Assembly (NCBI GenBank): GCA_005223375.1
Contig: RXOD01004046.1
Location: 1-30,590, forward strand
Direction: 5' to 3'
DNA: 30,590 nucleotides
DNA from: Amoebophrya sp. AT5.2
Taxonomy: Eukaryota; Sar; Dinophyceae; Syndiniales; Amoebophryaceae
The number at the start of each line of letters is the position of its first letter. The stretch's first letter is position 1. Under the pieces are notes generated by a model. The model ran no database searches. It was given only the letters and a program-made list of their open reading frames with translations, and had not been told where the DNA came from. A program made the translations under genes and the position numbers. Of the stretch, positions 23,301 through 30,590 are shown in pieces.

Positions 23301-24748
23301 GGTGGCCAAGCTGGTGGGGGGTCAGGTGTTCTCGAAGTTTCTGGAGGCCGTCCGCACCAATTCGCTGGATCCCTACCAGACGTGGATCAAAACTCTCATC
23401 GAGGACGAAACGAATGAGCACGGCTACTGCGGCAAGATCCTGGCTCGCATTTAAGTATCTGTAGTTATGCTTCTGCTCAGTGATTGCGCGACTATTCAGG
23501 CGGCGCAATCAGGCCGGCACTCGTGGATCGAGGCGTCCGTGGTTCTGTGTTTAGTCGGTGTGGTCAGAGTTAGCTATTCTCCCGTGTGTGTGGCGACAGT
23601 TAGGCGCGGCCCCGTAAGTGTTCCAGCGAAGGCACGAGTCCGGCCGACAGTAAGTGCTCGCACAAAATCTAAATCAACTTCTGTGCGGTAGCTTCTATTC
23701 GCTCTCTTCGTAGTGCGTCTTTCTTCAACCACAGGACGTCATCAGCTTCCTGGAGCTGGTGCTGCCCGTGAAGGACTACGACGATTTGGAGGCGAAGAAG
23801 CACGAGCTCCGTGGCGTGTTCAAGGACTTTGTCGGCGGCAAGACTGACGACGCGGTGATCAGCGCGTGCGGCGGTCACGTGAAGAAGCTCCTGACGAACT
23901 ACCACTTCGACACGCAGGCGGAGCTGACCACCCTGGTGGCCAACTACCAGATCGAGGAGGCCATCGACATGTACGAGGAGAAGACCAACTTCGAGAACTT
24001 CATTGTGAAGTGGATGCCGTGCGCGGACGTCTGGGCCCCGTTCAAGTCGACAACGGAGGGAAAGATTCTGATGAAGCACCTCGACGAGCTGGAAAACTCC
24101 AACAGCGACGAGGACGACGACGACATGGACGTGAACGGCGAGGACGAGGAGAGCTCCGACGAGGACGAGGGGGAAGGAGACAGTGATGATGAAGACGGGA
24201 GTGATGTGGCTAGCCTGCAGGTGCACAGTGACATGTCTGACGTGGACATGGGAGTGGAGGACGACGAGGACGAGGACGCGGAAAGTGATGATGACGACGA
24301 CGACGAAGAGTCCGTGAGCCTCTTCAACACGCGCAAGCAGTCCAAGACGAACTCGGCCTCGGCGTCCAGCAAGCTGCCGGTGATGAAGGCCGCGGCGGGC
24401 TCCTCCCACAACACGCCGAAGGTCGGAACCGGGGCCGCGAGCTCGGGCTCTGGCAGCCGCGGCGGGTTTGCGAACGCGAAGTCCAACCCCGGATCTGCGA
24501 AGGCCTCGTCGTCCCCGAAGCTCGGGAACATGAAGAAGGCGTCCTCCTCGGCGAAGTCGCGCTCGTCCAAAGCGTCCTCTTCGGCAAAATCCTCGTCGTC
24601 GAGCTCGTCTTCCGCATCCTCGATGAAGAAGATGGCCATGGCGATGAAGTCGATGGCCAAGATGAAGATGAAGACCCCCATGGCCCGCATGGCGATGAAG
24701 GGCGGGGGCAAGGGCAACGGTGCTTCTTCGGCGGTCGGCGATCTGTAG
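20387..24748 (+). CDS. Seven-exon gene for an 881-aa protein with Lys/Met-rich ends and an acidic tract
   Basis: Proposed exons: 20387-20488, 20857-21070, 21354-21599, 22032-22332, 22526-22697, 22846-23442, 23735-24748. The phases (0,1,1,2,0,0) all agree, and the 2646 nt give 881 aa plus stop. Residues 1-34 are basic (VRKGAMKMGKAISSAKSK). Residues about 40-665 are helical with no domain I recognise. Residues about 668-737 form a long Asp/Glu/Ser tract. Residues about 750-838 are Ser/Ala/Lys-rich, and about 840-870 are Met/Lys-rich (MKKMAMAMKSMAKMKMK). Such Met/Lys tails are frequent in dinoflagellate proteins. Inference: a nuclear or nucleolar chaperone-like or chromatin protein. Least certain are exon 1, its weak acceptor at 20856, and the GC donor after exon 6; without that splice, exon 6 would end at a TAA (23452-23454). 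Confidence 0.7.
20489..20856 (+). other. Intron 1 of the seven-exon gene (GT-AG, 368 nt)
   Basis: Donor GTGCGG after AAGCAG, acceptor TTTCGAAG before GACGTG, phase 0. The acceptor has a poor pyrimidine tract. The intron carries an 11-bp inverted repeat, GGTAGTTGGTG (20607-20617) with CACCAACTACC (20687-20697). Confidence 0.5.
21071..21353 (+). other. Intron 2 of the seven-exon gene (GT-AG, 283 nt) with an 18-bp inverted repeat
   Basis: Donor GTACTA, acceptor CAACTACCAG, phase 1. Just before the acceptor lies a perfect inverted repeat, 21286-21303 with 21327-21344. Confidence 0.6.
21286..21344. repeat. Foldback element A: 18-bp perfect inverted repeat
   Basis: GAAAAATGGTCTTTTTCG (21286-21303) is the exact reverse complement of 21327-21344, with a 23-nt loop. 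The arms are members of the GAAAAAGACNATTTTTC motif family seen again in the next intron. The right arm ends 9 nt before the intron acceptor. Confidence 0.92.
21600..22031 (+). other. Intron 3 of the seven-exon gene (GT-AG, 432 nt)
   Basis: Donor GTAAGA, acceptor TTGATCATCAG, phase 1. It contains four copies of the GAAAAAGACNATTTTTC motif (21661, 21826 reversed, 21866, 21986). Joining the exons here gives ...TTRGRGKGKMIKDS without a break. Confidence 0.72.
21661..21841. repeat. Foldback element B: 181 bp bounded by 15-bp perfect inverted repeats
   Basis: GAAAAAGACTATTTT (21661-21675) is the exact reverse complement of 21827-21841. The inner sequence is unlike that of element A. The layout resembles a short non-autonomous inverted-repeat element. 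No clear target-site duplication is visible directly outside the arms. Confidence 0.75.
22333..22525 (+). other. Intron 4 of the seven-exon gene (GT-AG, 193 nt) flanked by GGTAC repeats
   Basis: Donor GTACGT, acceptor CATACATAG, phase 2. GGTAC occurs at both junctions (22332-22336 and 22525-22529). Five exact GTAAGT copies crowd 22348-22427, and TAAGTATCAGTAA is repeated at 22364-22376 and 22395-22407. Confidence 0.78.
22698..22845 (+). other. Intron 5 of the seven-exon gene (GT-AG, 148 nt)
   Basis: Consensus donor GTAAGTG and acceptor GTATACAACAG, phase 0. It joins ...FACMP to WMKKNLSAL. Confidence 0.78.
23443..23734 (+). other. Intron 6 of the seven-exon gene (probable GC-AG, 292 nt)
   Basis: The acceptor is strong (pyrimidine-rich, CAACCACAG before GACGTC) and demands phase 0. 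No in-phase GT of good quality exists near the end of exon 6; GC at 23443 fits. It carries a 9-bp inverted repeat, TGATTGCGC (23481-23489) with GCGCAATCA (23503-23511). Confidence 0.5.
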
Positions 24749-26321
24749 ATGATCATGGTCCACCCAGAGGAGGTGGACAACTGGACTTTTCAACGGAGTC
24801 GTAGACTCTGATACTTTAATTTTGTGTCTCGGGAGGAGACCGCATCTTTTCGGATGGACATCTGCTCTCGAAGCGTACTTTTCTATCGGAGATTGAGCTT
24901 GTCGTTCTGATTGGATCATACTACCCGTAGGTGAAGGCGCGACACGATGCGCAGGCTTTCTAGGGACATATACATTTCGGAGACTGATTTCGATCATCTT
25001 TCTGTGGAGTGAACTAGTCCAACACTTGAACCACACCGGTGAGAGCATGTGGCACCATGTCATTCAAAGCTTGCACAGCGTCATCGCATCTTTCCTGCGG
25101 CCGCTCGTTTTCATTGAGTAGTAGCAGAAGCTGATCATGGAGTTTTGGTATTCGACCCGTACTCACTTTTGCCGCAAAGATATACTTTTCGGTAGGTCGA
25201 GCATACAGAATTCTGATCCGGATCGTCCAGCATTACACAAGCATGCTACACGACACGAGCACGAGGAGGAAATCCAAGCCTGGCTGTGTGGCTGCAGCAG
25301 GTGACCGCGTCCGATTGTGCAGGTGCCATCGGATAGCGGATGAACAAGTGCCGCCAGCATGTCATCATTCATTCCGGGGCATCGCCGGCGCCGCGAGGTG
25401 CCAAATGGCCGTGCTTTCGAAGCTCTCCCCAAACTCGAAGGGGGAGGGAGCTCTACCTTTTTTCTACTGCGCTGGCACTTTTCGATTAGCTTTCATCCGA
25501 GGTTGAGTTCGTTTATATCTATCTCAGAAGATCTGTTTGTCGGATATATAAATCTCTACTCATCTAGATCGATGCTTATGTTTGTGAAACCAAGTGTGAA
25601 TATCAATTCCACTCAGCTGCTTCCATCCAGCACTCCTTCGCCGGGTGCTGTTTGGTTTGTGGCTCTTTAATTATATACAGCCAAGTTGTTATTGAGACGG
25701 AAGCTCTACCGTCGGGCACATTGAGCCGTGCATCCTCCCCAGAGTACCGCCAGCCTTCTACAGCGCGAAGATGTGTTTCTTTCGCCTAGTATCTGATGGT
25801 CCATCACCATCTGGCTTTGATCATCTGGAGAGCGGCACTATCATTAGGTACCAAGCAATATGATACATTTTTTATGCCAGAAGGAAAGGCGCGTGATCAG
25901 GTCATGCAGGTGTTTTTTCATGGAACCGACGCGAGTCTTCCAACCGGGGCGATGATGCCCAAGCATACATATTTGTTTCATCGAGAATCATTCAAAGATT
26001 GAAAAAAACAATGATGCCAAAAATGGAAGACGTGCAAGCAACGAAGCCGCGTGTTCGGTTGCAAGGTCGTGCCCAGTGTTGATGACATAAAAAATCCGCG
26101 AGAGCGATGGACAAGGCACGACCACCCGACAGACAACTGCGCTGCGCAGAATTTCGTTTCGTTGCTCGTGTGCGGAGTTTCGTTGATCAAGTGCGGCGGC
26201 GTCGGGCACAACTGCGTGCGTCATGCTTTATCATTGAAGTTGATCCATCATTGACTTAGACCAGGAGACTTCCGACTTCTTGATTTGATTCTGCGTTGAT
26301 TTTGGGAAGACTCCTGTCGCA
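24749..26321. other. Intergenic spacer
   Basis: About 1.57 kb of mixed sequence, AT-rich in places, with only short frames lacking coding bias. A small inverted repeat (GTCCACC 24758-24764 with GGTGGAC 24772-24778) lies ten bases past the stop of the seven-exon gene and may form a hairpin in its 3' untranslated region. A CCGTAGGTGAA match near 24926 resembles the 3' end of small-subunit rRNA but has no rRNA context. Confidence 0.55.
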
Positions 26322-26858
26322 ATGCCGGAAAATGTAGGTTCGAAAGGAAAAGGATGCGTGTCCGACGCTCCTCAGCCGCCGAAGCGTCGCTGCAGTGTGG
26401 GCAGCGAGAACTACTGCTCCGCGGAAACTAAGCAGGAGCTGCTGCCTGGACACCCAGCGGACCAAATTCCAGTGCCGCCACAGCAGCTCTGGAACAGGCT
26501 GATGTGGGGAATGCAGCAAAAGATCCAGAAGGTCGAGGACACGGTTTCCGAGCTAAGCCGCAGGATCGAGCAGGGGTTCAAAGACTGCTCCAACAACCTG
26601 GAGCAGGCCTTCGAGGAGGAGGGACACATCCGCGAAGAATATCGGGAGGAGTTGCTGCACGACGCGCACCAGGACTTGCTGCATGAAAAGGAAGGGCTCG
26701 ACGAGAGGTACAGCGATCATGTGGAGCATATCCAATGCGAAATGGTCGCGATCAAGACCGTGCTCGAGAACATCGACAAGCGCTTGAGCACGCTCGAGAA
26801 CCGCGTGACGCGAGTGGAGGAGCGCGCGGGCACGCACGGAAAAGCGCGCGGGGGGTGA
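26322..26858 (+). CDS. Coiled-coil protein (178 aa)
   Basis: A single frame from ATG 26322 (G at -3) to TGA 26856-26858. Residues 1-55 are disordered with a basic PPKRR patch and three Cys. From about residue 57 (QQLWNRLMWGMQQKIQKVED) to residue 170 the chain is a nearly continuous heptad-patterned helix rich in Glu, Leu, Lys and Arg: first VEDTVSELSRRIEQ, then an acidic His/Glu stretch (EEYREELLHDAHQDLLHEKE), then a regular final segment (ENIDKRLSTLENRVTRVEE). The C-terminus is short and Gly/Arg-rich. No signal peptide or membrane segment. Inference: a dimerising or trimerising structural protein. It appears complete and single-exon, and is GC-richer than its flanks. I cannot assign a family. 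Confidence 0.7.
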   Translation: MPENVGSKGKGCVSDAPQPPKRRCSVGSENYCSAETKQELLPGHPADQIPVPPQQLWNRLMWGMQQKIQKVEDTVSELSRRIEQGFKDCSNNLEQAFEEEGHIREEYREELLHDAHQDLLHEKEGLDERYSDHVEHIQCEMVAIKTVLENIDKRLSTLENRVTRVEERAGTHGKARGG

Positions 26859-27157
26859 GGCAGACGAGAGCGCATGGGGGGCCGTGACTGTCGTTGATGA
26901 GAGGCGTTGTTTTTTTTAACAAAAGAGGCACCATTGCCTCGCAACTACAGAAAGAAGCCATATTTTCCTTTGAAGCACGGCTGCGACAGATTGAATGGTG
27001 ACAGTGACGCAGTGGCTCGATGGATTGGCACGGTATTGCGCGAGTGTTCAGAAAGCTGCCTGCGCTCGAAGCAAAAAATAAATCACTTCGTCATCCGATC
27101 TTGGTCCGATCCCATTCCCGACTCGAGCTAGTGAATACCGACTGGCTACGGTCTGAT

Positions 27158-27196
27158 CTTCCGACTCCATGTTCCGACTCCATCTTCCGAACGTCC
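27158..27196. repeat. Three tandem 13-nt units
   Basis: CTTCCGACTCCAT (27158-27170), GTTCCGACTCCAT (27171-27183) and a diverged third unit (27184-27196). Related TTCCGA pieces recur to about 27265, mixed with CACACATATGGTAG-like sequence. Confidence 0.8.
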
Positions 27197-28865
27197 ACAC
27201 ATATGGTAGCACGTGTTCCGATACACACATATGTGCACGTTCTTCCTTTTCCATGTTCCGACACACACGTATGGTAGTACACACACACGAGTACATACGC
27301 ACGCACGCCATGGAAGATGCTTCGATCTACTTCGATCTAGACTTAGAGTTTTAGTTTTAGATTTAGATTTTTATCCCGCAGGAGCCGCCTGCGCATTACC
27401 GAAGCAGCCACGCAATCCATTGATCCCTATGCGCTTTGATATGGGCTGAGTTTTAGAATTTAGGGATGGGCTTTGAGCTGTGAAGATAGTGTGTGATGGT
27501 AGGGCGGCGGCGACCGATCCGTCGCCCGGGGCCGGGTGTGTAGTGGTGTGGCTGTAGCTTACGTGGCACAGGATGCGGCCGCCGGGGTTCTTGCGCGCCG
27601 CGTGGCTGTGCTCCCCCGCTCCGTCCGTCGCGTAGCTGTCCCCTGCTTCGCGGTCGGGCGGGCAAAAAACACCCGTGAGCTGCTGCGCAAGTCGGAGAAG
27701 CTGCAAGGGCTCCACGAGCGAATCAAGGCAGTTGCGGAGCGCAAAAGGCGGCATTCGACTGGGGACTGCTGTAGGAAGCGCCGCTTCGCGACCGCGCAGA
27801 TGAAGAGCGCAAATCTTCACGCGGCCCAAGCAACTCGGATGCGGAAACCTGCTGGACGAAGTAGCTGGAGGAGAAGGCCTTCGCCTAGCTGGCGACGCGG
27901 AAGCAGGAGAACCGGATCCGCGCCGCCAGCTATATCAAAAAGCTCGTTCCGAGCGCCCAGAGAACTCGCAAAAGGTCTGTGGGTGCCGAAAAAGGGACAG
28001 GGCCTCGCGCTTCATTTTCGTGCATCCCTTCGGGGCTGACCGAAAAGCAGCCGGAGAATCGAACAGCCGCCGCGAGAAGGAAGGGCGGTTTTTCTGTGGC
28101 ACAGGAAACGAGCACCGCGGGCGCCGCCATCGCGAAACGCTGCGAGCGATGGGGCGGGCGCTCCGTTTGCGTGGGCAGGACGCAAACAGCACGACGGGAA
28201 ACAACAGAGACGAGAGGCGGGCGAGCCTTCCGAGGGCTTCGGCCGCGCCGTTGGTTTCGAGCGAGGAAAAAACCGAGCGGACGAGACAACGGAGCAGACA
28301 GCGCCAACCGGGCAACCGGGTGGAGCGAGCAAACGACGGCGGACGACACGACCGACCGAGAAAAGGAGGACCCCACCGGGAAAAAGACAACAAGGACGAG
28401 CCCGCCAGAAAGACACGAGTCTGGTTCCGGGCAAGCGTTTGCGGTATGCATACGCGTAAGTAGCAGCGGGCGCCGTCTTGATTGACTTGGCTGCCAGCGA
28501 GCGAGCACGATCGTTCGACCGAAGCACGACCAACAGAATGATTGTGAAGAAATGCGAATCTAACAGCGTGTGACGTGGATTCATTCTGCAAACCAGAACG
28601 ACCGAACCGTCGGCGCGGAGCTTGGTTCTCCTGCAGCCGGATGCGCCCAGAAATGTGGCCTTTTTCTACGTGTGGTAAGCGAAGGGGAGATGGGGAAAAG
28701 ATAAAAGAAAGAAGTAAAAAGTCGATGAATGCAGCGGCTGCGCGCGGCGGATGGGATACGGTTGTGTTTGCAATGATCTTCGTGTTTGTTTGAATCGGTC
28801 GGCATTTTCATTCTGGTTCTTGTGATTTTTGTGTAGTTGAAGCTCCGTATCCGGTTCTATTGTTT

Positions 28866-28943
28866 CCTGTGCTGTCCGCGGTCGGTCTTAGGTAGTAGCG
28901 GGGGGGTGCGTATCCTCGAAAACAACGCACTGGACAGCACAGG
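28866..28943. repeat. 12-bp inverted repeat with 54-nt loop
   Basis: CCTGTGCTGTCC (28866-28877) is the exact reverse complement of GGACAGCACAGG (28932-28943). It lies about 110 bp upstream of the likely acceptor of the SPRY gene, so it may be in an intron or in the 5' region. Confidence 0.8.
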
Positions 28944-29052
28944 GCTACCGTGAGTTCGTGAAAACCTAAAGATCAAAATAGAAGATCCAAATAGCAGTAG
29001 CAGGGCATTTCGGGGGGGATCACTATCGCAGTTCGTTTCACTTTTCTTTCAG

Positions 29053-30590
29053 TTTTTCTAAAAAATCGTTTCGATTCAAGATCTGGACTCAACAATTGGG
29101 TGCCGTCGCCGGCGAGCGTGAGCGGGGTGGTCCCCTCCGAGCTCTCGCACGCGTCGAAGCAGAGCGCAGCAGGTTCTGCGCCGAATCGCTGGGTGGCCCC
29201 GGGTTCAGCCACGAGCAGCACAAACCCGTTTCCGCAGCAGTACTTTCACCAGCCACAGCCGCAGCAAGTGAGATCCTCTCCGACCACCGTCCATCATCAA
29301 CCGGTGCAGCAGGAGCAGCCGCATGCGAGCACCAAACCGGGCAGCGTCCTTCCGGGTGCTTCTGCGAGCGGCGGCGGTGGGGGACAGCACGGGGCCGCCA
29401 GACACGGAGGCAGCACAACTTCATCAGCGCAACCGCACAACCTCTCCAGCTCGACCCGCAGCGCCGCGGCGAATCTCGGGCATCATCAAGGCCCGCGCGG
29501 CAATGTTGGGGCGAGTCAGCGGGAGCCCAGCAACTCACGGAGCACTAGCAAAAACAGTGCGGCGGGAGCGCAACAGCATCAGCCTCCCCAGACGCAGGTA
29601 CAAGGGTCGGACGTGGTGAGTAGCAGCCAGTGTTTCGTGTGCGACGTCTCCTGCCTGGGCAGCGACGCCAGTGGCTTTGTCGAGAGCGGGGGGCCGGGCA
29701 GCTCCGGCAGGTTCACGCGGAGCGGCGGGGAGACGGGCATGCTCGTCGGCGTGAAGGGCTTCCACTCGGGAAAGCACTACTGGGAGATTCTGAACGGGAG
29801 CGAAGGCGGTCTGGGAGCCTCTTCCTCCGCAGTGGACATCAAATTCGGGATCGTCCCCCGTGCAGTCGACACGCGCATCGACGTCACGCGAAGCATCGAG
29901 GAAAACCAAGGCTACTGCGTCACGCTGGCGCAAGGAAGACACGTGAAGACGGGCGGTAATGAATCAGAATGAGTGCTGTTGAGAGTGATTCGTCGACCCG
30001 ACGTCGGTACTAGAGTGGGTCTCTGCCGCGAGGTGGATCTTCACGCTTTGCTACACCCTGAAGATCCACCTCGCAGCGGTGGAGAAGCCGCAAAACCAAG
30101 AGCATCAATATCAAAACAACTCCAGATACGGTCGGCGTGTTGCTGGACATGACGGGTGGCTCGGCGCGGTTGTCGTTTTTCGTGAATCACAAGTTCTCGC
30201 GGCACGCTGCATCCATTGTGAACATCCCGAAGAGCAAGGCGTTCTTTCCCGCGGTGAGTCTGGAGGGCAACGACCAAACAAGGTGCACGCTGATCATCAA
30301 GGACAGCCCGCAACTCCCCGATCTCGTCCGACACGCGCAGGCAGAAGAAGACCACCGAACGGGAGCAAACGCCGGAGCGGCGACGTGAGTCTGTCTTCAT
30401 CAGAGTTTTGATATTGATACTTACTTGTTTTAGGAGAAAATACTAACTTAACACCAATGCGAACCAGGTACAAGGACGAGCTGAGCGCACGGCGAGTAGC
30501 CTTAGCGCACAACGGGAGCACAGTGGAGATAAGCTCGCACCTCTCGGAAGATTTGAAGCTAAACGTGGGTTATGCAGAGGAAATTTGTCC
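29053..30590 (+). CDS. SPRY-domain protein (partial at both ends)
   Basis: Exons seen: about 29053-29955, 30126-30384 and 30468 to beyond the window. The left edge is uncertain: the frame has no ATG before the SPRY domain, and a strong acceptor (CTTTTCTTTCAG) ends at 29052, so an upstream exon is likely. The first 170 or so residues are disordered, Ser/Gln/His/Gly-rich. The SPRY domain follows: GMLVGVKGFHSGKHYWEI, IKFGIVPRAVD, ENQGYCVTLAQG, then across the intron TGDTVGVLLDMTGGSARLSF and FFPAVSLEG. These are the characteristic strands of SPRY, a protein-interaction fold found in ubiquitin-ligase adaptors, RanBPM-like and Ash2-like proteins. The partner domain that would give a specific role is not in the window. 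Splice phases (1, then 2) agree and restore the canonical GDTVGVLLDM strand. Confidence 0.82.
29956..30125 (+). other. Intron in the SPRY domain (GT-AG, 170 nt) carrying a hairpin
   Basis: Donor GTAATG after GACGGGCG, acceptor AACAACTCCAG before ATACGGTC, phase 1. The splice rebuilds the conserved GDTVGVLL strand of the SPRY fold, which strongly supports it. Confidence 0.82.
30028..30074. repeat. Perfect 16-bp hairpin inside the SPRY intron
   Basis: GCGAGGTGGATCTTCA (30028-30043) is the exact reverse complement of 30059-30074, with a 15-nt loop, the same loop length as the exonic hairpin at 5761-5833. Confidence 0.92.
30385..30467 (+). other. Short GT-AG intron with a TACTAAC branch site (83 nt)
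   Basis: Donor GTGAGT, acceptor GCGAACCAG before GTACAAGG, phase 2. TACTAAC at 30441-30447 matches the classical branch-point consensus at a suitable distance (20 nt) from the acceptor. Confidence 0.82.

Larger units (their letters stand above)
26859..29052. other. Intergenic spacer with short repeats and a purine-rich open block
   Basis: About 2.2 kb. 27158-27196 holds three 13-nt units of the TTCCGACTCCAT type, the third diverged, followed by CA-rich sequence. About 27540-28490 is GC-rich, later strongly purine-rich on this strand, and open in several frames at once. One frame (27536-28039) has a short helix-like stretch (ELLRKSEKLQGLHERIKAVA), but no frame stands out enough to call a gene. 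28866-28877 and 28932-28943 form a 12-bp inverted repeat. The first exon of the SPRY gene may also lie here. Confidence 0.5.

Noticed and set aside
22567..23508. 313-codon minus-strand frame across introns and exons
   Set aside because: It crosses a well-supported intron-exon structure on the + strand and shows no protein-like features.
24912..24945. Sequence resembling the end of small-subunit rRNA (CCGTAGGTGAA)
   Set aside because: The match is about eleven bases, with no flanking rRNA sequence or structure.
23669..25063. 464-codon and 278-codon minus-strand frames, rich in Val/His or Ser
   Set aside because: They mirror the acidic and Ser/Lys-rich codons of the seven-exon gene and have no independent support.

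Overview
The window looks like nuclear DNA of a protist, most likely an alveolate on or near the dinoflagellate line. The evidence is spliceosomal introns (GT-AG, with two probable GC-AG introns), acceptors often followed by G, GC-rich exons set in clearly AT-richer introns and spacers, a Lys/Met-rich protein tail of a kind common in dinoflagellates, and every supportable gene lying on the + strand. The long exons and short spacers fit a compact genome such as a syndinian (Amoebophrya-like) parasite better than a photosynthetic dinoflagellate. This placement is inference. I found no rRNA, tRNA, CRISPR or recognisable transposase or reverse transcriptase.

Layout: (1) <1-9928, the 3' part of a giant gene: a disordered Ser/Ala/Pro/Arg-rich protein of at least 3225 residues ending in two EF-hand-like helical units, with one intron (7933-8180). 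(2) 10491-10973, a small low-complexity protein. (3) 11949-13463, a 504-aa basic/acidic, probably nuclear protein. (4) 14742-19269, a two-exon gene for about 1456 aa, with a puzzling open frame continuing in the +1 frame to 19615. (5) 20387-24748, a seven-exon gene (881 aa) whose splice phases all agree; it has Lys/Met-rich ends and a long acidic tract. (6) 26322-26858, a 178-aa coiled-coil protein. (7) about 29053 to beyond 30590, a SPRY-domain gene running off the window. The spacers (9929-10490, 10974-11948, 13464-14741, 19616-20386, 24749-26321, 26859-29052) show no convincing genes.

The most unusual signal is a set of foldback (inverted-repeat) sequences. A perfect 29-bp hairpin sits inside the coding exon of gene 1. 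A perfect 16-bp hairpin sits in an intron of the SPRY gene. Six copies of a GAAAAAGACNATTTTTC-type motif, two pairs of them arranged as terminal inverted repeats, sit in two neighbouring introns of the seven-exon gene. Another intron of that gene is flanked by a 5-bp direct repeat and is packed with donor-like GTAAGT copies. Together these suggest recently inserted introner-like or MITE-like elements that become introns, or in one case stay in frame in an exon. The genes themselves share no evident pathway; most are lineage-specific proteins that I cannot name.
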